Counted from the stretch's first letter, positions 10,701 through 21,727 are shown. The stretch: DNA of 64,000 bases from Paraoerskovia sediminicola (GCF_030296575.1 NZ_AP027729.1:3100001-3164000); one strand, 5' to 3'. The notes: generated from the letters alone by a model not told the origin. Numbers and translations are program-made.

Positions 10701-11105
10701 GACGTCCTTGAACTGCTGGCGGTCCTCGCCCTTCTGGATGGCGGGGATGTTCGCGCCGATCAGCTCGACGCCGTACTCCTCGAGGACACCGGCCTCGTCG
10801 AGGGCGATCGCGGCGTTCAGCGCCGTCTGGCCACCGAGCGTCGGCAGGAGCGCGTCGGGGCGCTCCTTCGCGATGATCGAGGTCAGTACCTCGGTGGTGA
10901 TGGGCTCGACGTAGGTCGCGTCGGCGAACTCCGGGTCGGTCATGATCGTCGCCGGGTTCGAGTTCACGAGGACGACCCGCAGGCCCTCCTCCTTGAGCAC
11001 GCGGCACGCCTGGGTGCCGGAGTAGTCGAACTCGCAGGCCTGCCCGATGACGATCGGGCCGGAGCCGATGACGAGGACGCTGCTGAGGTCAGTTCTGCGC
11101 GGCAC
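7793..11105 (-). CDS. carB: carbamoyl-phosphate synthase large subunit (two frameshifts)
   Basis: Uses ammonia passed from CarA, bicarbonate and two ATP to make carbamoyl phosphate. The N-terminal piece starts [23 protein letters not shown] in frame one and runs to VEKCG. Frame two carries the first ATP-grasp, the oligomerisation domain and the second [16 protein letters not shown] repeat. Frame three carries the C-terminal part of the second ATP-grasp and the MGS-like allosteric domain ([14 protein letters not shown]). Breaks lie in C4 runs at 10685-10688 and 8875-8878; each needs one base more. The restored length is 1104 aa, standard for CarB. The GTG start overlaps the end of carA by 17 bases. 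The gene is essential for pyrimidine and arginine synthesis, so sequence errors are the better explanation. Confidence 0.93.
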
Positions 11106-12348
11106 GCGTGGACTCCTTGCCGTCGGTCGCGGTCAGGTTCATGAGGTCGACGAAGCGGTCGAACAGGTAGGCCGCGTCGTGCGGGCCTGCTGCGGCCTCC
11201 GGGTGGTACTGGACGGAGAACGCGGGTCGGTCGAGGCACTCGAGGCCCTCGACGACGTCGTCGTTGAGGCAGACGTGGGACACCCGGACCCGGCCGTAGC
11301 GGCCGTCGTCGTGGGGTGCGACGGACTCGCCGTCACGGGGAGCGTCGACGGCGAACCCGTGGTTGTGGGCGGTGACCTCGACCTTGCCGGTCGTGCGGTC
11401 CATCACCGGCTGGTTGATGCCGCGGTGGCCGTAGCCGAGCTTGTACGTCTCGTACCCGAGCGCCCGGCCGAGGATCTGGTTGCCGAAGCAGATCCCGAAG
11501 TACGGGATGCCGCGGTCGAGGACGGCGCGCAGCAGGTCGACCTCGACCGTGGCCGCGCCCGGGTCGCCCGGGCCGTTCGAGAAGAACACGCCGTCGGGCG
11601 ACAGCGCCTCGATCTGCTCGATCGTGGTCGTGCTCGGCACCACGTGGACCCGAAGCCCGCGCTCGGCGAGCCGGACGGGCGTCATCGTCTTGATCCCGAG
11701 GTCGACGGCGACGACCGTGCCCAGGGCCGGGGCGTCGCTCTCGCCGTGCACCCCCGAGGGCTCGACCGTGTAGACCTCGTCCGTGCTGACCTCCTTGGCG
11801 AGGTCTGAGCCCGCCATGCGGGGCGCGGACACGACCTCGGCGACGAGGTCCTCGGTCGTCCGAGGCCTGCCGTCGCGGACCAGCGCGTCACCGGAGAAGA
11901 TCCCGGCGCGCATGGTGCCGAGCTCGCGCAGGTGACGCGTCAGCGCTCGCGTGTCGACGTCGCTGATGCCGACGACCCCCTGCGCGACGAGCTCGTCGTC
12001 CAGCGTGCGACGCGCGCGCCAGTTCGACGACCGGCGGGCCGCGTCGCGCACGACGTACCCGCTGACCCAGATCCGCGACGACTCGTCGTCCTCGTCGTTG
12101 ACGCCGGTGTTGCCGATGTGCGGCGCCGTCATGACGACGATCTGGCGGTGGTAGGACGGGTCGGTCAGCGTCTCCTGGTAACCGGTCATGCCGGTGTTGA
12201 AGACGATCTCGCCGACCGTCGCGCCCAGGGCGCCGTAGGCGCGTCCGGTCGCGGTGCGGCCGTCCTCGAGCACGAGCACGGCGGTGTCGTCCGCTCCGGC
12301 CCTGCCTGGAGCGGAAGCGGGCGCGGGAGCGTGGGTCTCGGTGGTCAC
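11089..12348 (-). CDS. carA: carbamoyl-phosphate synthase small (glutaminase) subunit
   Basis: Releases ammonia from glutamine for CarB. 419 aa. The N-terminal CarA domain ([18 protein letters not shown]) is followed by the class I amidotransferase domain with nucleophile Cys in [15 protein letters not shown], and the catalytic His/Glu in [11 protein letters not shown]. The start ATG overlaps the stop of the preceding PH-like gene (4 bases). Confidence 0.97.
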   Translation of the reverse strand: MTTETHAPAPASAPGRAGADDTAVLVLEDGRTATGRAYGALGATVGEIVFNTGMTGYQETLTDPSYHRQIVVMTAPHIGNTGVNDEDDESSRIWVSGYVVRDAARRSSNWRARRTLDDELVAQGVVGISDVDTRALTRHLRELGTMRAGIFSGDALVRDGRPRTTEDLVAEVVSAPRMAGSDLAKEVSTDEVYTVEPSGVHGESDAPALGTVVAVDLGIKTMTPVRLAERGLRVHVVPSTTTIEQIEALSPDGVFFSNGPGDPGAATVEVDLLRAVLDRGIPYFGICFGNQILGRALGYETYKLGYGHRGINQPVMDRTTGKVEVTAHNHGFAVDAPRDGESVAPHDDGRYGRVRVSHVCLNDDVVEGLECLDRPAFSVQYHPEAAAGPHDAAYLFDRFVDLMNLTATDGKESTRAAQN

Positions 12349-13055
12349 TCGGGTGCCTCCTGGTCGTCGGAGTCGTGGGTCGTGGGGCGGCGTCGGCGCG
12401 TCGCGTCGGCCGGTTCGTCAGCGGGGTCGGAGACGGGCTCAGATGCGGGATCACCGGACTGACCCTCGGCCTCGCCGGTGGCCTCGTCGGTGCCCTCGTC
12501 CACGCGAGCCGTACGTCGCGCGACCAGGCCACGGACAGCGTCCAGGAGCTCGTCGCGGTCGGCCGACCGCCGCGCGTTGAGCCCGGTGTCCAGGAGCGTC
12601 GTGGTGGGCAGGTCCGACTCCTCGTCGGCACCGGCCTGCGGCCCGCCGAGACGCCAGGTCACGACGAGGATGCCCTCGCCGCCCGTGACCTTGCCGGCCA
12701 TCCCGGGCGTCGTGTCGACGCCCTCGATGCGTGACGCGGCCACGAACACCGTCTCGGCGCCCTGACGCTCCACGAGCAGGCCCTCGGGGTGCAGGCTCAC
12801 GGTCGCTGCAGCGCGGTCGCCGAGACCGTGCGCACCGACGCGCGCGAGCCAGTCACCCGCCAGCGTCGTCGACACGTAGGTCGCGGGGAACGGGCCTACC
12901 GTCGCGGCCGACAGCGGGTCCGGGACGACCGGCAGCGCGGGCACCTCGTGCACGCCGCGACGGCGCAGGTTGCGGAAGCCGACGGCGACCAGGAGCAGCA
13001 GGGCGAGCCCCAGGACCAACCAGATCCCGACGGCGACAGGCATGGGGAGGTTCAT
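12345..13055 (-). CDS. PH-like domain membrane protein of the pyr operon
   Basis: 236 aa, function unknown. One N-terminal membrane segment (residues about 5-27, [20 protein letters not shown]) is followed by a cytosolic beta-rich region resembling bacterial PH domains ([21 protein letters not shown]). The tail is long, acidic, Ser/Asp/Pro-rich and probably disordered (from about residue 185). It sits between pyrC and carA with 4-bp overlaps on both sides. Homologues between these genes are common in actinobacterial pyr operons, but no biochemical role is known to me. Confidence 0.8.
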   Translation of the reverse strand: MNLPMPVAVGIWLVLGLALLLLVAVGFRNLRRRGVHEVPALPVVPDPLSAATVGPFPATYVSTTLAGDWLARVGAHGLGDRAAATVSLHPEGLLVERQGAETVFVAASRIEGVDTTPGMAGKVTGGEGILVVTWRLGGPQAGADEESDLPTTTLLDTGLNARRSADRDELLDAVRGLVARRTARVDEGTDEATGEAEGQSGDPASEPVSDPADEPADATRRRRPTTHDSDDQEAPE

Positions 13056-14423
13056 CGGTCGTCACCCTCTCCCCGCGTGGTCGCCGCGCCGGCAGCCCGG
13101 TCGACGGGGGCGCCGTCCAGCACGGTCGCGCGACCGCGCAGGAACGTCGCGACGACCCGGCCCGGGAGCTCGTAGCCCCGGAACGGGGTGTTGGCGCTCG
13201 CGGTGGCCTGGGCCGCGCCGTCCACCACCCGGGTCGCGCTCGGGTCCACCAGCACGACGTTCGCGGGCTCGCCCACCTCGAGGGGGCGGCCCTGGGCGCG
13301 CTCCCCGCGTCGATGCGACCGATGCGTGCGGGGGCCGTCGAGAGCACCCGGGCGACGTCCGCCCACGTCATGCGCCCGGTGTCGACCATCGTCTGCTGGA
13401 CGACGCTGAGCGCGGTCTCCAGCCCGGTCATGCCGAACGCCGCCGCGCCCCACTCGCAGTCCTTGTCCTCGCGCGTGTGCGGGGCGTGGTCGGTCGCGAC
13501 GATGTCGATCGTCCCGTCCTCGAGACCCTGCCGGACGGCGTCCACGTCGGCCTGCGTGCGCAGCGGCGGGTTGACCTTGAAGGAGGGGTCGTAGTCGCGC
13601 GCGAGCTCGTCCGTGAGCACGAGGTGGTGCGGGGTGACCTCGGCGGTGACGTCGACGCCCCGCGACTTGGCCCAGCGCACGATCTCGACGGACCGCGCCG
13701 TGGAGAGGTGGCACACGTGCAGGCGGGACCCGACGTGCTCGGCGAGGAGCACGTCGCGGGCGATGATCGACTCCTCCGCGACGGCCGGCCATCCGGCGAG
13801 CCCGATCTCGGCGGACACGACGCCCTCGTTCATCTGGGCGCCCTCGGTGAGCCGCGGCTCCTGCGCGTGCTGCGCCACGACGCCGTCGAACGCCTTGACG
13901 TACTCGAGCGCGCGCCGCATGAGGATCGGGTCGTGGACACACTTGCCGTCGTCCGAGAACACGCTGACCTGCGCCACCGAGTCGGCCATCGCGCCGAGCT
14001 CGGCGAGCCGCTCGCCCTCGAGGCCGACACTCACGGCGCCCACGGGGTGGACGTCGACCCAGCCGGCCGCGCGCCCGAGGCGCCAGACCTGCTCGACGAC
14101 GCCCGCGGTGTCGGCCACCGGGGTCGTGTTCGCCATCGCGTGCACCGCGGTGAAGCCACCCGCCGCCGCAGCCCGGGTGCCGGACTCGACGGTCTCGGCG
14201 TCCTCGCGGCCCGGCTCGCGCAGGTGGGTGTGCAGGTCGACGAGGCCCGGGAGGGCGACCAGGCCGGTGCCGTCGACGACGGTGACGCTGCCGTCGTCCG
14301 CGGACCCGTCCAGCGTCCCGGGCGCGCCGAGGCCAGCGATCACGCCGTCGCGCAGGAGGAGGTCGACCGGGTCGCCGCCGAGGGGCGCGACGCCCGTCAG
14401 CAGGTAGGTCGTGGGCGCGGTGC

Positions 14424-14427
<4 letters not shown>
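13052..14427 (-). CDS. pyrC: dihydroorotase (frameshifted)
   Basis: Cyclises carbamoyl-aspartate to dihydroorotate; class I amidohydrolase. The N-terminal metal motif is [12 protein letters not shown] and the carbamylated-Lys region follows in the barrel. Further ligands are [10 protein letters not shown] and [10 protein letters not shown], with the Asp in [10 protein letters not shown]. At RIGRID the frame breaks in a C4 run at 13303-13306; the other frame continues [19 protein letters not shown] and [19 protein letters not shown], the normal C-terminus. The restored length is 458 aa. The start overlaps the pyrB stop by 4 bases. Probably an intact gene with a sequence error. Confidence 0.92.
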
Positions 14428-16169
<1,742 letters not shown>

Positions 16170-16271
16170 CCTTAAAGGATGTCGGACGCCACCACCCTAG
16201 CGGGCGTGGCCGTGAGGTGGCGACGGTGTCCGGCAGACGCGACGTGGTGTCCGCCACGTCTGCCGCGCGTG

Positions 16272-16306
16272 CGCCGGCAGGGCCGCTGGTCGAGGCCCTG
16301 CCGGCG
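16272..16306 (-). terminator. strong hairpin after nusB
   Basis: 13-bp GC-rich perfect stem (arms 16272-16284 and 16294-16306) with a 9-nt loop, 6 bases past the nusB stop. There is no clear U-run, as is common for high-GC actinobacterial terminators. It separates efp-nusB from the pyr operon. Confidence 0.6.
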
Positions 16307-16312
16307 GACGCG

Positions 16313-16729
16313 TCAGCCGAGCAGCGTCGGCTTGAGGTCGTGGATCCGGCCCAGGATGCCGTTCACGAAGTCGGGCGACTCGTCCGTCGAGAGCGCCTTC
16401 GACAGGTCGACGGCCTCGTCGATCGCGACGGCGTCGGGGACGTCGTCGTTGTAGAGGATCTCCCACGTGCCGAGGCGCAGCAGGGCGCGGTCGACGGACG
16501 CCATGCGGGCGATCGTCCAGCCGTGCGAGTAGGTCTCGAGGAGCTCGTCGATCCGCTCCTGGTGGGCGAGGACCCCCTCGACGAGATCGACCGAGTACTG
16601 GGGCAGGGACGCCTCGGTGCCGGGCTCGACGAGCCGGTCCGCGAGCAGCACTGCGGGGTCGCTGCCCCGCTGGTCCGCCTCGAAGAGGACGTCGAGCGCG
16701 CGCTTGCGCGCCTTGGTTCGAGCGCCCAC
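16313..16729 (-). CDS. nusB: transcription antitermination protein NusB
   Basis: All-helical RNA-binding factor that, with NusE (S10), acts in rRNA antitermination. 138 aa. It begins TKARKRALDVLFEADQRG, the conserved RNA-binding arginine-rich helix. The family region ILYNDDVPDAVAIDEAVDLSKALS is followed by the typical FVNGILGRI segment. It follows efp by one base, the conserved efp-nusB order. Confidence 0.96.
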   Translation of the reverse strand: MGARTKARKRALDVLFEADQRGSDPAVLLADRLVEPGTEASLPQYSVDLVEGVLAHQERIDELLETYSHGWTIARMASVDRALLRLGTWEILYNDDVPDAVAIDEAVDLSKALSTDESPDFVNGILGRIHDLKPTLLG

Positions 16730-16730
16730 G

Positions 16731-17294
16731 TCAGTCGTTCACGCGGCCCTGGTACGAGCCGTCACGGGTGTCGACCTTGACCTTGGTGCCGGCCTCGAGG
16801 AACAGGGGCACCTGGATCTCGGCGCCGGTCTCGAGCGTGGCGGGCTTGGTGCCGCCGGTCGAGCGGTCGCCCTGGAGGCCCGGCTCGGTGTACGTGATCT
16901 CGAGGACCACGGACGCGGGGAGCTCTGTGTAGAGCGGGTTCCCCTCGTTGGTCGCGACCGTGATCATGACGCCCTCGAGCATGTACTTCGCGTTGTCGCC
17001 GATGACCGCGGCCGGGAGGTTCATCTGGTCGTAGGTCGAGGTGTCCATGACGACGAAGTCCTCGCCGTCCTGGTACAGGTACTGCATGTCGCGGCGGTCG
17101 ACGTTGGCCGTCTCGATCTTGAGGCCCGCGTTGAAGGTCTTGTCGACCTGCTTGCCCGAGAGGACGTTCTTCATCTTGGTGCGCACGAACGCGCCACCCT
17201 TGCCCGGCTTGACGTGCTGGAACTCGATGATCGTCCAGAGCTGCCCGTCGATGCGCAGGACGGTGCCGTTCTTGATGTCGTTCGTGGTTGCCAC
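16731..17294 (-). CDS. efp: elongation factor P
   Basis: Binds the ribosome between P and E sites and relieves stalling at polyproline stretches. 187 aa with three beta-barrel domains; the N-terminal KOW-like domain carries the tip loop [14 protein letters not shown], with Lys at the position that is modified in other phyla. Actinobacterial EF-P proteins are known with an unmodified Lys in a PGKGP loop; here it reads PGKGG. The C-terminal signature region is [22 protein letters not shown]. The GTG start has a GAAGGAAG ribosome site. Confidence 0.97.
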   Translation of the reverse strand: MATTNDIKNGTVLRIDGQLWTIIEFQHVKPGKGGAFVRTKMKNVLSGKQVDKTFNAGLKIETANVDRRDMQYLYQDGEDFVVMDTSTYDQMNLPAAVIGDNAKYMLEGVMITVATNEGNPLYTELPASVVLEITYTEPGLQGDRSTGGTKPATLETGAEIQVPLFLEAGTKVKVDTRDGSYQGRVND

Positions 17295-17367
17295 GGTGCG
17301 TGTCTTCCTTCGTCGTCAGGCCTGGGGCACGCAGCCGCGTCGGGGCGGCCGCAAAACTCGCACCAGT

Positions 17368-17805
17368 CTAGCGGAGCAGGCCGAGCACCCAGACGCCGCC
17401 GACCCCGACGAGGGCCGACCAGACCAGCGAGGCCAGGGTGCCGACGACGAACCGCTCGGAGGCGACCGGCTTCTCCCGCAGCTCGGGGTAGCGGCCCAGG
17501 CCCTTGACGGCGACGACGAGCGCGATCCCCGCGGGGTAGCCGGCCAGGAGACAGCCCGTGACGGCGAAGCGCTCCAGCAGCCCGATCCAGGTCCCTCCGC
17601 GCAGCGCGGCGACGGCCTGCGGGCCGGCGGGCGTACCCGGGTCCCCCTCGGGGTCGCCGGCGCCCAGGGCCCGTGCCTCCCGGGTCGTGCTCCGGGAGGC
17701 GGCCCGCAGCACGAGCGGCGTGAACCAGGCGCCACCGCCCACGGACAGCGCGAGGGTCCCGAGCACGGTCACCACGGTCAGGACGACGGTCCAGGTCTCG
17801 CTCAT
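17368..17805 (-). CDS. small membrane protein paired with a SatD-like regulator
   Basis: 145 aa, function unknown. Three probable membrane segments: TVVLTVVTVLGTLALSVGGG near the N-terminus, VTGCLLAGYPAGIALVVAVKG in the middle and VGTLASLVWSALVGVGGVWV at the C-terminus. The ATG start overlaps the stop of the upstream HTH gene (4 bases), so the pair is cotranscribed. The conserved pairing suggests the regulator responds to a membrane-related state; this is inference only. Confidence 0.7.
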   Translation of the reverse strand: MSETWTVVLTVVTVLGTLALSVGGGAWFTPLVLRAASRSTTREARALGAGDPEGDPGTPAGPQAVAALRGGTWIGLLERFAVTGCLLAGYPAGIALVVAVKGLGRYPELREKPVASERFVVGTLASLVWSALVGVGGVWVLGLLR

Positions 17806-18416
17806 CGGTCTGCCTCCGTCAGCAGTCGTTCCACGACAGGGCGCGCCGCGGTCTCCTCGGCCCACAGACCGGTGCGGAGCCGTTGGCTCACGGCCTGCTC
17901 GCTGATCCCGAGCGCCCGGGCGACGTCGGTCTGTCGCCCACCGTGCTCCAGGAGCCCGTCCACGGCCTCCCAGCCGCGGGCGGTGCGGCGCCCGACGACG
18001 ACGGCGAGGAGCCGCAGCAGCGCCTCGACCTCCCGGGCGGCGTCCGGGTCGGGCCCCTCGACCGCGAGCGGCACAGACGGGCCGCGGCTCTTGGCCCGCT
18101 CGACGGCCTCCCGGGCACGGACGTAGGCATCTCCCGTCGAGGCGCGGGTCGAGGCCCCCAGCGGCGTCCGCACTCCCCCGATGCCCAGACCGATGCTCCA
18201 CCCTCCGTGGCGCGCGAGCTCCAGGACGAGGGCGACGGTCGTCGACGCGTCGTCGAGCAGCGCCTGGGCCTCGTCACCCACGGTGCGCTCGATGGGGAGC
18301 ACCAGGGCGGACCGCTCCTGCGACGGGGCCGCGACGGCCGAGAGCGCAGCGACGGCCTCCGGGACGCGATCGGGCGCGCCCGTGCTCCGGCGCTGGTCGA
18401 ACGTGAGGACGAACAC
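17802..18416 (-). CDS. SatD-like helix-turn-helix regulator
   Basis: 204 aa. The N-terminal region (MFVLTFDQR, then VGDEAQALLDD) resembles the SatD family. A C-terminal helix-turn-helix is visible near residues 160-180 (RQTDVARALGISEQAVSQRL). Its GTG start has no ribosome site but lies 6 nt after a TAGGCT -10 hexamer, which fits a leaderless message. Several TCAAG/CTTGA half-sites lie over the promoter, consistent with autoregulation. Cotranscribed with the downstream membrane protein. The exact signal is unknown. Confidence 0.7.
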   Translation of the reverse strand: MFVLTFDQRRSTGAPDRVPEAVAALSAVAAPSQERSALVLPIERTVGDEAQALLDDASTTVALVLELARHGGWSIGLGIGGVRTPLGASTRASTGDAYVRAREAVERAKSRGPSVPLAVEGPDPDAAREVEALLRLLAVVVGRRTARGWEAVDGLLEHGGRQTDVARALGISEQAVSQRLRTGLWAEETAARPVVERLLTEADR

Positions 18417-18418
18417 GG

Positions 18419-18482
18419 ATCAAGCCTACAGCCTTGACCAGTACACAACAAGCCCTAGGCCTTGATCGATGCCGATCAAGGG
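18419..18482. promoter_or_regulatory. cluster of TCAAG/CTTGA half-sites (candidate operator)
   Basis: Five TCAAG or CTTGA-type words lie within about 65 bp around the SatD-like promoter. They include a perfect inverted pair CCTTGATC (18460-18467) / GATCAAGG (18474-18481) with a 6-bp spacer. The array flanks and overlaps the -10 and -35. It also touches the 3' end of aroQ. Confidence 0.45.
18423..18451 (-). promoter_or_regulatory. promoter of the SatD-like regulator
   Basis: Minus strand: -35 TTGTTG (18446-18451), 17-bp spacer, -10 TAGGCT (18423-18428), then 6 nt to the GTG start. This is a leaderless arrangement. Confidence 0.55.
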
Positions 18483-18926
18483 TCAGGCCACCAGGTCGGC
18501 GATCGCCTCGAGCGCGACCCGGTACGAACCGAGCCCGAACCCCGCCACGGTGCCCGTCGCCACGGGGCCGACGACCGACCGGTGACGGAACTCCTCCCGC
18601 GCGTAGGGGTTCGAGATGTGCACCTCGACGAGGTGCAACCCGGCCTTCGTGACCTGGGCCGCGGCGTCGCGCAGCGCGTAGGAGTAGTGCGTGAACGCGG
18701 CAGGGTTGATCACGACGTGCGCACCGGAGTCCACGGCCTCGTGGAGCCAGCCGACCATCTCGGACTCGTCGTCCGTCTGGCGGACGTCCACCGAGAACCC
18801 GTGCCCCTCGCCCCACTCGCCACCCTTGCGGACCAGGTCGGTGTACGACGCGTGGCCGTAGACGTCGGGCTCGCGGACGCCGAGGCGCCCGAGGTTCGGT
18901 CCGTTGAGGATCAGCACGCGGGTCAT
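18483..18926 (-). CDS. aroQ: 3-dehydroquinate dehydratase, type II
   Basis: Third step of the shikimate pathway (dehydroquinate to dehydroshikimate). 147 aa, normal for the dodecameric type II enzyme. It starts RVLILNGPNLGRLGVREP; the active-site Tyr lies in the following DVYGHASY loop. Conserved VINPAAFTHYSYALRDA and VHISNPYAREEFRHRS carry the substrate-binding Asn and the catalytic His region. It is separate from the aroC-aroK-aroB cluster 5 kb away and ends inside the operator-like repeat array. Confidence 0.96.
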   Translation of the reverse strand: MTRVLILNGPNLGRLGVREPDVYGHASYTDLVRKGGEWGEGHGFSVDVRQTDDESEMVGWLHEAVDSGAHVVINPAAFTHYSYALRDAAAQVTKAGLHLVEVHISNPYAREEFRHRSVVGPVATGTVAGFGLGSYRVALEAIADLVA

Positions 18927-19023
18927 GCGGCGAGGATAGACCCGGGGGCCGACGCCGGACGCGGGCGACGACCCACCGTCCCGGCATGTGGTGTCTGAGC
19001 CCGCGCTCGCGTCCGTGCCGCTC

Positions 19024-19029
19024 TACGAT
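19024..19029 (+). promoter_or_regulatory. -10 element of the MFS gene, leaderless spacing
   Basis: TACGAT, 6 nt before the GTG at 19036. It supports that start over the longer frame. Confidence 0.5.
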
Positions 19030-19035
19030 GCGCGG

Positions 19036-20421
19036 GTGACCGCACCCGACGGAGTGACCACGCCGACGCCGCACCGCTCGCACCGCCGGCAGGTGATCTC
19101 CTGGTCCCTGTGGGACTGGGGCTCGGCGTCCTTCAACGCGGTGGTCACGACCTTCGTGTTCACGCGCTGGATCACGAGCGACGCGTTCGTCGAGGCGGGC
19201 GCGGCCGACCCGGACGCGGTCATGGCCGAGCACACCGAGTGGCTGGGCTGGGGCCTGACGGCCGCCGGCGTGCTCATCGCCCTGCTCGCCCCCGCGCTGG
19301 GTGCGCTCGCCGACGCCTCCGGGCGGCGCAAGGTCTGGCTCGGCGTGAACTCCGTCGCCGTGTTCGGGTCCATGACCGCGATGTTCTTCGTCGAGCCGAC
19401 CCCGGGGTCCCTCTCGGACGCCGTGATCCTCGGGATCGTGCTGCTCTCCGTGGGGAACGTGTTCTTCGAGCTCGCCTCCGTCGCCTACAACGCGCTCCTG
19501 CTCGACATCTCCACGCCGCGGACGATCGGGCGGATCAGCGGCATCGGCTGGGGTGCCGGGTACGTCGGCGGCATCGTGCTCCTGCTGATCCTCTTCGTCG
19601 GGTTCATCGACCCCGAGGTCGGGTGGTTCGGCGTGACCGGCGAGGACGGGATGGACATCCGCATCAGCGTCCTGCTCTCCGCGGTGTGGTTCGCCGTCTT
19701 CGCGATCCCGGTGATGCTGTGGGTGCCCGAGTCGCCCCGCACCGAGAAGGCCGTGCCGATCGGCGTGCTCGACGCCTACCGGAAGCTCGGCCACGACATC
19801 GCGCTGCTCTGGCGCGAGCGTCGGTCGACCCTCGCCTACCTCGTGGCGAGCGCGATCTACCGCGACGGGCTCGCCGGGGTCTTCACCTTCGGGGCGGTCA
19901 TCGCCTCGGGAACCTTCGGGTTCAGCGCGAGCGACGTCATCGTGTTCGCCATCGCCGCGAACCTGGTGGCCGGAGTGTCGACCATCGCCGCAGGCTGGCT
20001 GGACGACCGGATCGGCCCCCGCCGCGTCGTGATCGGTGCGCTCGCAGGGATCTGCGTGGCCGGCATGGCCGTGTTCTTCCTCCACGACGGCGGCACGAGC
20101 GTCTTCTGGGTCTGCGGTCTGGTGCTCTCCGGGTGCGTGGGGCCCGCGCAGTCCGCGAGCCGCGGCCTGCTCGCGCGCCTCACGGACGAGGGCAAGGAGA
20201 CCGAGGCGTTCGGGCTGTACGCGACGACGGGACGCGCGGCGAGCTTCTTCGCCCCGCTGGCGTTCTCGACGGCGATCGCCGTCTCCGGCGCGCAGTACTG
20301 GGGCATCGTCGGGATCGTCGCCGTGGTGGCCGTCGGACTGGTCCTGCTGCTGCTCGTGCGCTTCCCGAGCGGGGTGGGCGTCGACGGCGTCGCCGACTCC
20401 GCCGCCGCCCGGAACGGATGA
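19036..20421 (+). CDS. MFS transporter, UMF1/Atg22-like family
   Basis: Membrane transporter of unknown substrate, 461 aa from GTG 19036, with about 12 membrane segments. The N-terminal signature VISWSLWDWGSASFNAVVTT resembles the UMF1 family (W-x-x-Y/W-D-W near TM1). The loop 2-3 motif GALADASGRRKVW is the MFS motif A region. The second half repeats with AAGWLDDRIGPRRVV. A longer frame reaching 18988 exists, but the -10 hexamer just upstream supports this start. Transcribed away from aroQ. Confidence 0.82.
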   Translation: MTAPDGVTTPTPHRSHRRQVISWSLWDWGSASFNAVVTTFVFTRWITSDAFVEAGAADPDAVMAEHTEWLGWGLTAAGVLIALLAPALGALADASGRRKVWLGVNSVAVFGSMTAMFFVEPTPGSLSDAVILGIVLLSVGNVFFELASVAYNALLLDISTPRTIGRISGIGWGAGYVGGIVLLLILFVGFIDPEVGWFGVTGEDGMDIRISVLLSAVWFAVFAIPVMLWVPESPRTEKAVPIGVLDAYRKLGHDIALLWRERRSTLAYLVASAIYRDGLAGVFTFGAVIASGTFGFSASDVIVFAIAANLVAGVSTIAAGWLDDRIGPRRVVIGALAGICVAGMAVFFLHDGGTSVFWVCGLVLSGCVGPAQSASRGLLARLTDEGKETEAFGLYATTGRAASFFAPLAFSTAIAVSGAQYWGIVGIVAVVAVGLVLLLLVRFPSGVGVDGVADSAAARNG

Positions 20422-20468
20422 CGAGCAGTCTCGTTATCATCCTTTAGTGCCGTAACGGATGCTACCGT
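20413..20468 (+). promoter_or_regulatory. Fic promoter region with repeated words
   Basis: The -10 TACCGT (20463-20468) lies 6 nt before the Fic ATG (leaderless spacing). AACGGATG occurs twice (20413-20420, 20454-20461), and CGTTA (20432-20436) faces TAACG (20453-20457). These could be operator half-sites. Confidence 0.4.
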
Positions 20469-20474
20469 GGAGCG

Positions 20475-21680
20475 ATGGCATCCCCTACGAGCGGCTGGCC
20501 ACGGCTGGAGGTCGAGGAGCACCGCTGGCGGACGGCGCTCCCTCCCGAGGCGCTCTCGGCCTCGGCCCGGGCGCGGCTGAGTCGGCCCTACGCGTCGGCG
20601 GTCGTCCCCCGCATCGCAGAGGCCGACGTCGCGCTCCCCCGCCCCACGGCCGCCGCAGCCGAGGAGGCGTCCCGGCTCGTGCGCGACTTCGACCAGGACG
20701 TGGGGGGCGAGGTCGCACCGTTCGCCGCCGTGCTCCTGCGGTCGGAGTCCGCGTCGTCCTCCCAGATCGAGAACCTGACCTCGGGCGCCCGCCAGATCGC
20801 GCTCGCGGAGATCGGCGAGGACGCGCGCGCGAACGCCCGGCTGATCGTCGGCAACGTCCACGCGATGAACGCGGCTCTCGCCCTGTCCGAGCGCATCGAC
20901 ATGGACGCCGTCCTCGCGATGCACGCGGCCCTCATGCAGCCGTCGTCGTTCGCCGGCACGCTCCGCGACGAGCAGGTGTGGATCGGTGGCAGCGCGTGGT
21001 CCCCGCACGGCGCCGGGTTCGTCCCGCCCCACCAGAGGCTGGTGGCCGACGCCCTCGACGACCTCGTCACGTTCGCGCGCCGCGGCGACGTCCCGGCCCT
21101 CTCGCACGCAGCCCTCGCCCATGCCCAGTTCGAGACCATCCACCCCTTCGTCGACGGCAACGGACGCACCGGCCGGGCCCTCGTGCACGCGATGCTCCGG
21201 CACCGCGGGCTCACCCGCGCCGTCACCGTCCCGGTCTCCGCCGGCCTCCTCGTCGACACGGACCGGTACTTCTCCGCGCTGACGGCCTACCGGGACGGCG
21301 ACCCCGCGGCGATCGTCGACGCGCTGGCCGAGGCCGCGGTCCTGTCCGTCGCCAACGGCCGGGAGCTGGTGCAGGACCTGCGCGAGGCCCGCGCCACCTG
21401 GGCGGCGAACCTGCGCGCCCGCTCGGACTCGGCCGCCTGGCGGCTGCTGGACGTGGTCCTGCGGCACCCCGTGCTCGGCACCGAGGTCGTGCGCGCCGAG
21501 CTCGGCGTCACGCAGCCCAACGCCCGCCGCGCCATCGACCACCTCGTGGACGCCGGCGCGCTGACCGAGGTGGCCGGGCGCCGGCGGTCGATCCTGTGGC
21601 AGTCGTCCGAGGTCATCACCGCGCTCGACGCCTTCGCCGCCCGCGCCGGGCGACGCGCGCTCGGCGCGGTCGAGGGGTGA
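20475..21680 (+). CDS. Fic-domain AMP-transferase with C-terminal winged helix
   Basis: Fic enzymes usually transfer AMP from ATP to a protein Ser/Thr/Tyr. 401 aa. The Fic motif HPFVDGNGRTGR is complete at residues 223-234 (catalytic His223). An N-terminal inhibitory motif (S/T)xxxE(G/N) is present as SSQIEN at 95-100, so this is a class II, self-inhibited Fic. A C-terminal winged-helix-like region (VVRAELGVTQPNARRAIDHL) follows. Such HTH-bearing Fics are often chromosomal and may act on DNA-linked or autoregulatory targets. No adjacent antitoxin gene is seen. Confidence 0.88.
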   Translation: MASPTSGWPRLEVEEHRWRTALPPEALSASARARLSRPYASAVVPRIAEADVALPRPTAAAAEEASRLVRDFDQDVGGEVAPFAAVLLRSESASSSQIENLTSGARQIALAEIGEDARANARLIVGNVHAMNAALALSERIDMDAVLAMHAALMQPSSFAGTLRDEQVWIGGSAWSPHGAGFVPPHQRLVADALDDLVTFARRGDVPALSHAALAHAQFETIHPFVDGNGRTGRALVHAMLRHRGLTRAVTVPVSAGLLVDTDRYFSALTAYRDGDPAAIVDALAEAAVLSVANGRELVQDLREARATWAANLRARSDSAAWRLLDVVLRHPVLGTEVVRAELGVTQPNARRAIDHLVDAGALTEVAGRRRSILWQSSEVITALDAFAARAGRRALGAVEG

Positions 21681-21715
21681 GCGCGCGCCGGAGCGCCCTA
21701 CGGAGCGGACGGCGA

Positions 21716-21721
21716 TAGGTT
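21716..21721 (+). promoter_or_regulatory. -10 element of the alpha/beta hydrolase gene
   Basis: TAGGTT, 6 nt before GTG 21728; leaderless spacing. Confidence 0.5.
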
Positions 21722-21727
21722 GCCCGT

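Noticed and set aside
20475..21680. Fic gene as the toxin of a two-gene toxin-antitoxin pair
   Set aside because: No small antitoxin gene flanks it and the inhibitory motif is inside the same protein.
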